Source of the DNA: Mercurialis annua
Taxonomy: Eukaryota > Streptophyta > Magnoliopsida > Malpighiales > Euphorbiaceae
Length of the DNA: 64,000 nucleotides
Assembly (NCBI RefSeq): GCF_937616625.2
Contig: NC_065571.1
Span: 2,110,501-2,174,500, forward strand
Direction of reading: 5' to 3'
The first letter of the stretch is position 1, and each line of letters begins with the position of its first letter. The notes beneath the pieces are model-generated. The model ran no database searches. It saw nothing but the letters and a program-made list of their open reading frames with translations, and had not been told where the DNA came from. Shown here piece by piece: positions 63,601-64,000 of the stretch. A program made the translations under genes and the position numbers.

Positions 63601-64000
63601 ATGTATGTTTGTGTTCAAACAAATGTTTGCTTTTGTTGAAAAGGAAAAAAAAGGACTAGTCCTTTTAATTTTTTTCCACAACTCAAATTGCATAATTTAT
63701 CATTCATTTATTTTTTTCACTATTTAACAAGATATGTTTTCATGTATTATGTATATATTCTTCACTAGACTTTTGCTGGAAGAATATGGAGAACACCTAG
63801 CAAGAATTGCAACAACTATATTCGATGCAATTGCAAAAATCCTCAATCTAAATAATTCTGATAAATCAAAGTCTTATTTATCAGAATCGACCGGAGTTTT
63901 ACGCATTTATCGATACCCTAAATGCGCTTTAGCTGATGAAACATTAGGCATGGAAGCTCATACAGATAGTTCAGTGCTTTCGATATTGAACCTTCATGAA
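60667..64000 (+). CDS. 2-oxoglutarate/Fe(II)-dependent dioxygenase (GA-oxidase-like), 3' end outside window
   Basis: Exon 1 is 60667-61109 and exon 2 starts at 63769 (TTCACTAG acceptor), with phases matching (AG|A). It runs in frame to the window edge. The N-terminal DIOX_N domain has LPLIDLQCL and ACKNWGFFRLVNHGIP. Exon 2 reaches RIYRYPKCA and MEAHTDSSVLSIL, which supplies the H-x-D iron ligands; the distal His and the R-x-S co-substrate motif are beyond the window. The family hydroxylates or oxidises small molecules such as gibberellins, and the HTDSSVLSILNLHE wording resembles the gibberellin-oxidase-like DOXC group. The substrate cannot be given. Intron 1 (61110-63768, 2659 bp) is enlarged by at least two transposons. 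Confidence 0.88.
61159..61829. mobile_element. hAT-like MITE, CAGTGTTTTAAAACC family, in a dioxygenase intron
   Basis: About 670 bp with GAAACCGGAC at the left and GATTTTAAAACATTG at the right, flanked by the 8-bp duplication TTTTGGAC (61151-61158 and 61830-61837). The left terminus has decayed relative to 20136-20877. Confidence 0.7.
62415..62753. mobile_element. Mutator-like MITE, GGGCTGAATACATAG family, in a dioxygenase intron
   Basis: 339 bp with inverted arms of more than 120 bp (GGGCTGAATACATAGTTTGA at left, the complement ending TATGTATTAAGCC at right) and a perfect 9-bp duplication GGGGTTCTT at 62406-62414 and 62754-62762. Confidence 0.9.
63180..63540. repeat. Dispersed repeat copy related to 7454-7870
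   Basis: Ordered shared words with 7640-7870 (TTTGCAATTTTA, GCTAATTAAAGAGTT, AAATTATCAAATTGAAA-like and ATAGATTTATAA). It lies near the end of the dioxygenase intron. Boundaries uncertain. Confidence 0.35.

Overview
This is nuclear DNA from a flowering plant, most likely a core eudicot. The protein genes have many small GT-AG introns, the intergenic DNA is very AT-rich, and the mobile elements are plant types (Tat-lineage Ty3/gypsy, Ty1/copia, Mutator-like and hAT-like MITEs, tRNA-derived SINEs). There is no sign of prokaryotic or organellar organisation. I cannot name the species.

Layout. 1-5118: the 3' part of a non-autonomous Tat-like LTR retrotransposon. It has a frameshifted gag-protease, no pol, a 72-bp tandem repeat, an apparently intact three-exon antisense gene, and a 3' LTR at 4520-5113. 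5.1-21.6 kb: gene-poor DNA with MITEs, two SINEs and a non-autonomous copia element (12132-14639) with near-identical LTRs and a 5-bp target duplication. 21.6-25.1 kb: a mitochondrial complex I assembly methyltransferase gene (NDUFAF7, minus strand) and a tRNA-Ala(AGC). 25.5-28.8 kb: a SINE and a purple acid phosphatase gene (PAP23 type). 30.6-32.5 kb: a cytochrome b5 gene. 35.9-38.7 kb: KAB1, a potassium-channel beta subunit or aldo-keto reductase. 40.1-46.0 kb: a PB1-domain Raf-like kinase gene. 46-54 kb: gene-free, with a SINE, MITEs and degenerate tandem repeats. 54.0-55.7 kb: an intronless 9-cis-epoxycarotenoid dioxygenase gene (NCED6 type, abscisic acid synthesis). 56-60.6 kb: more MITEs and LTR and LINE scraps. 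60.7 kb to the end: a 2-oxoglutarate-dependent dioxygenase gene, cut by the window end, whose 2.7-kb first intron holds two transposons.

The genes do not form a shared pathway; they are ordinary, independently expressed plant loci. The kinase (osmotic or ABA signalling by family) and NCED6 (ABA synthesis) are thematically related, but their proximity is probably chance. The most distinctive material is in the mobile DNA: the antisense gene of the Tat-like element, a dense set of fold-back MITEs most of which keep recognisable 9-bp or 8-bp target duplications, and two SINE families. Exon coordinates come from splice signals, frame continuity and remembered family sequences; no transcript evidence was available.
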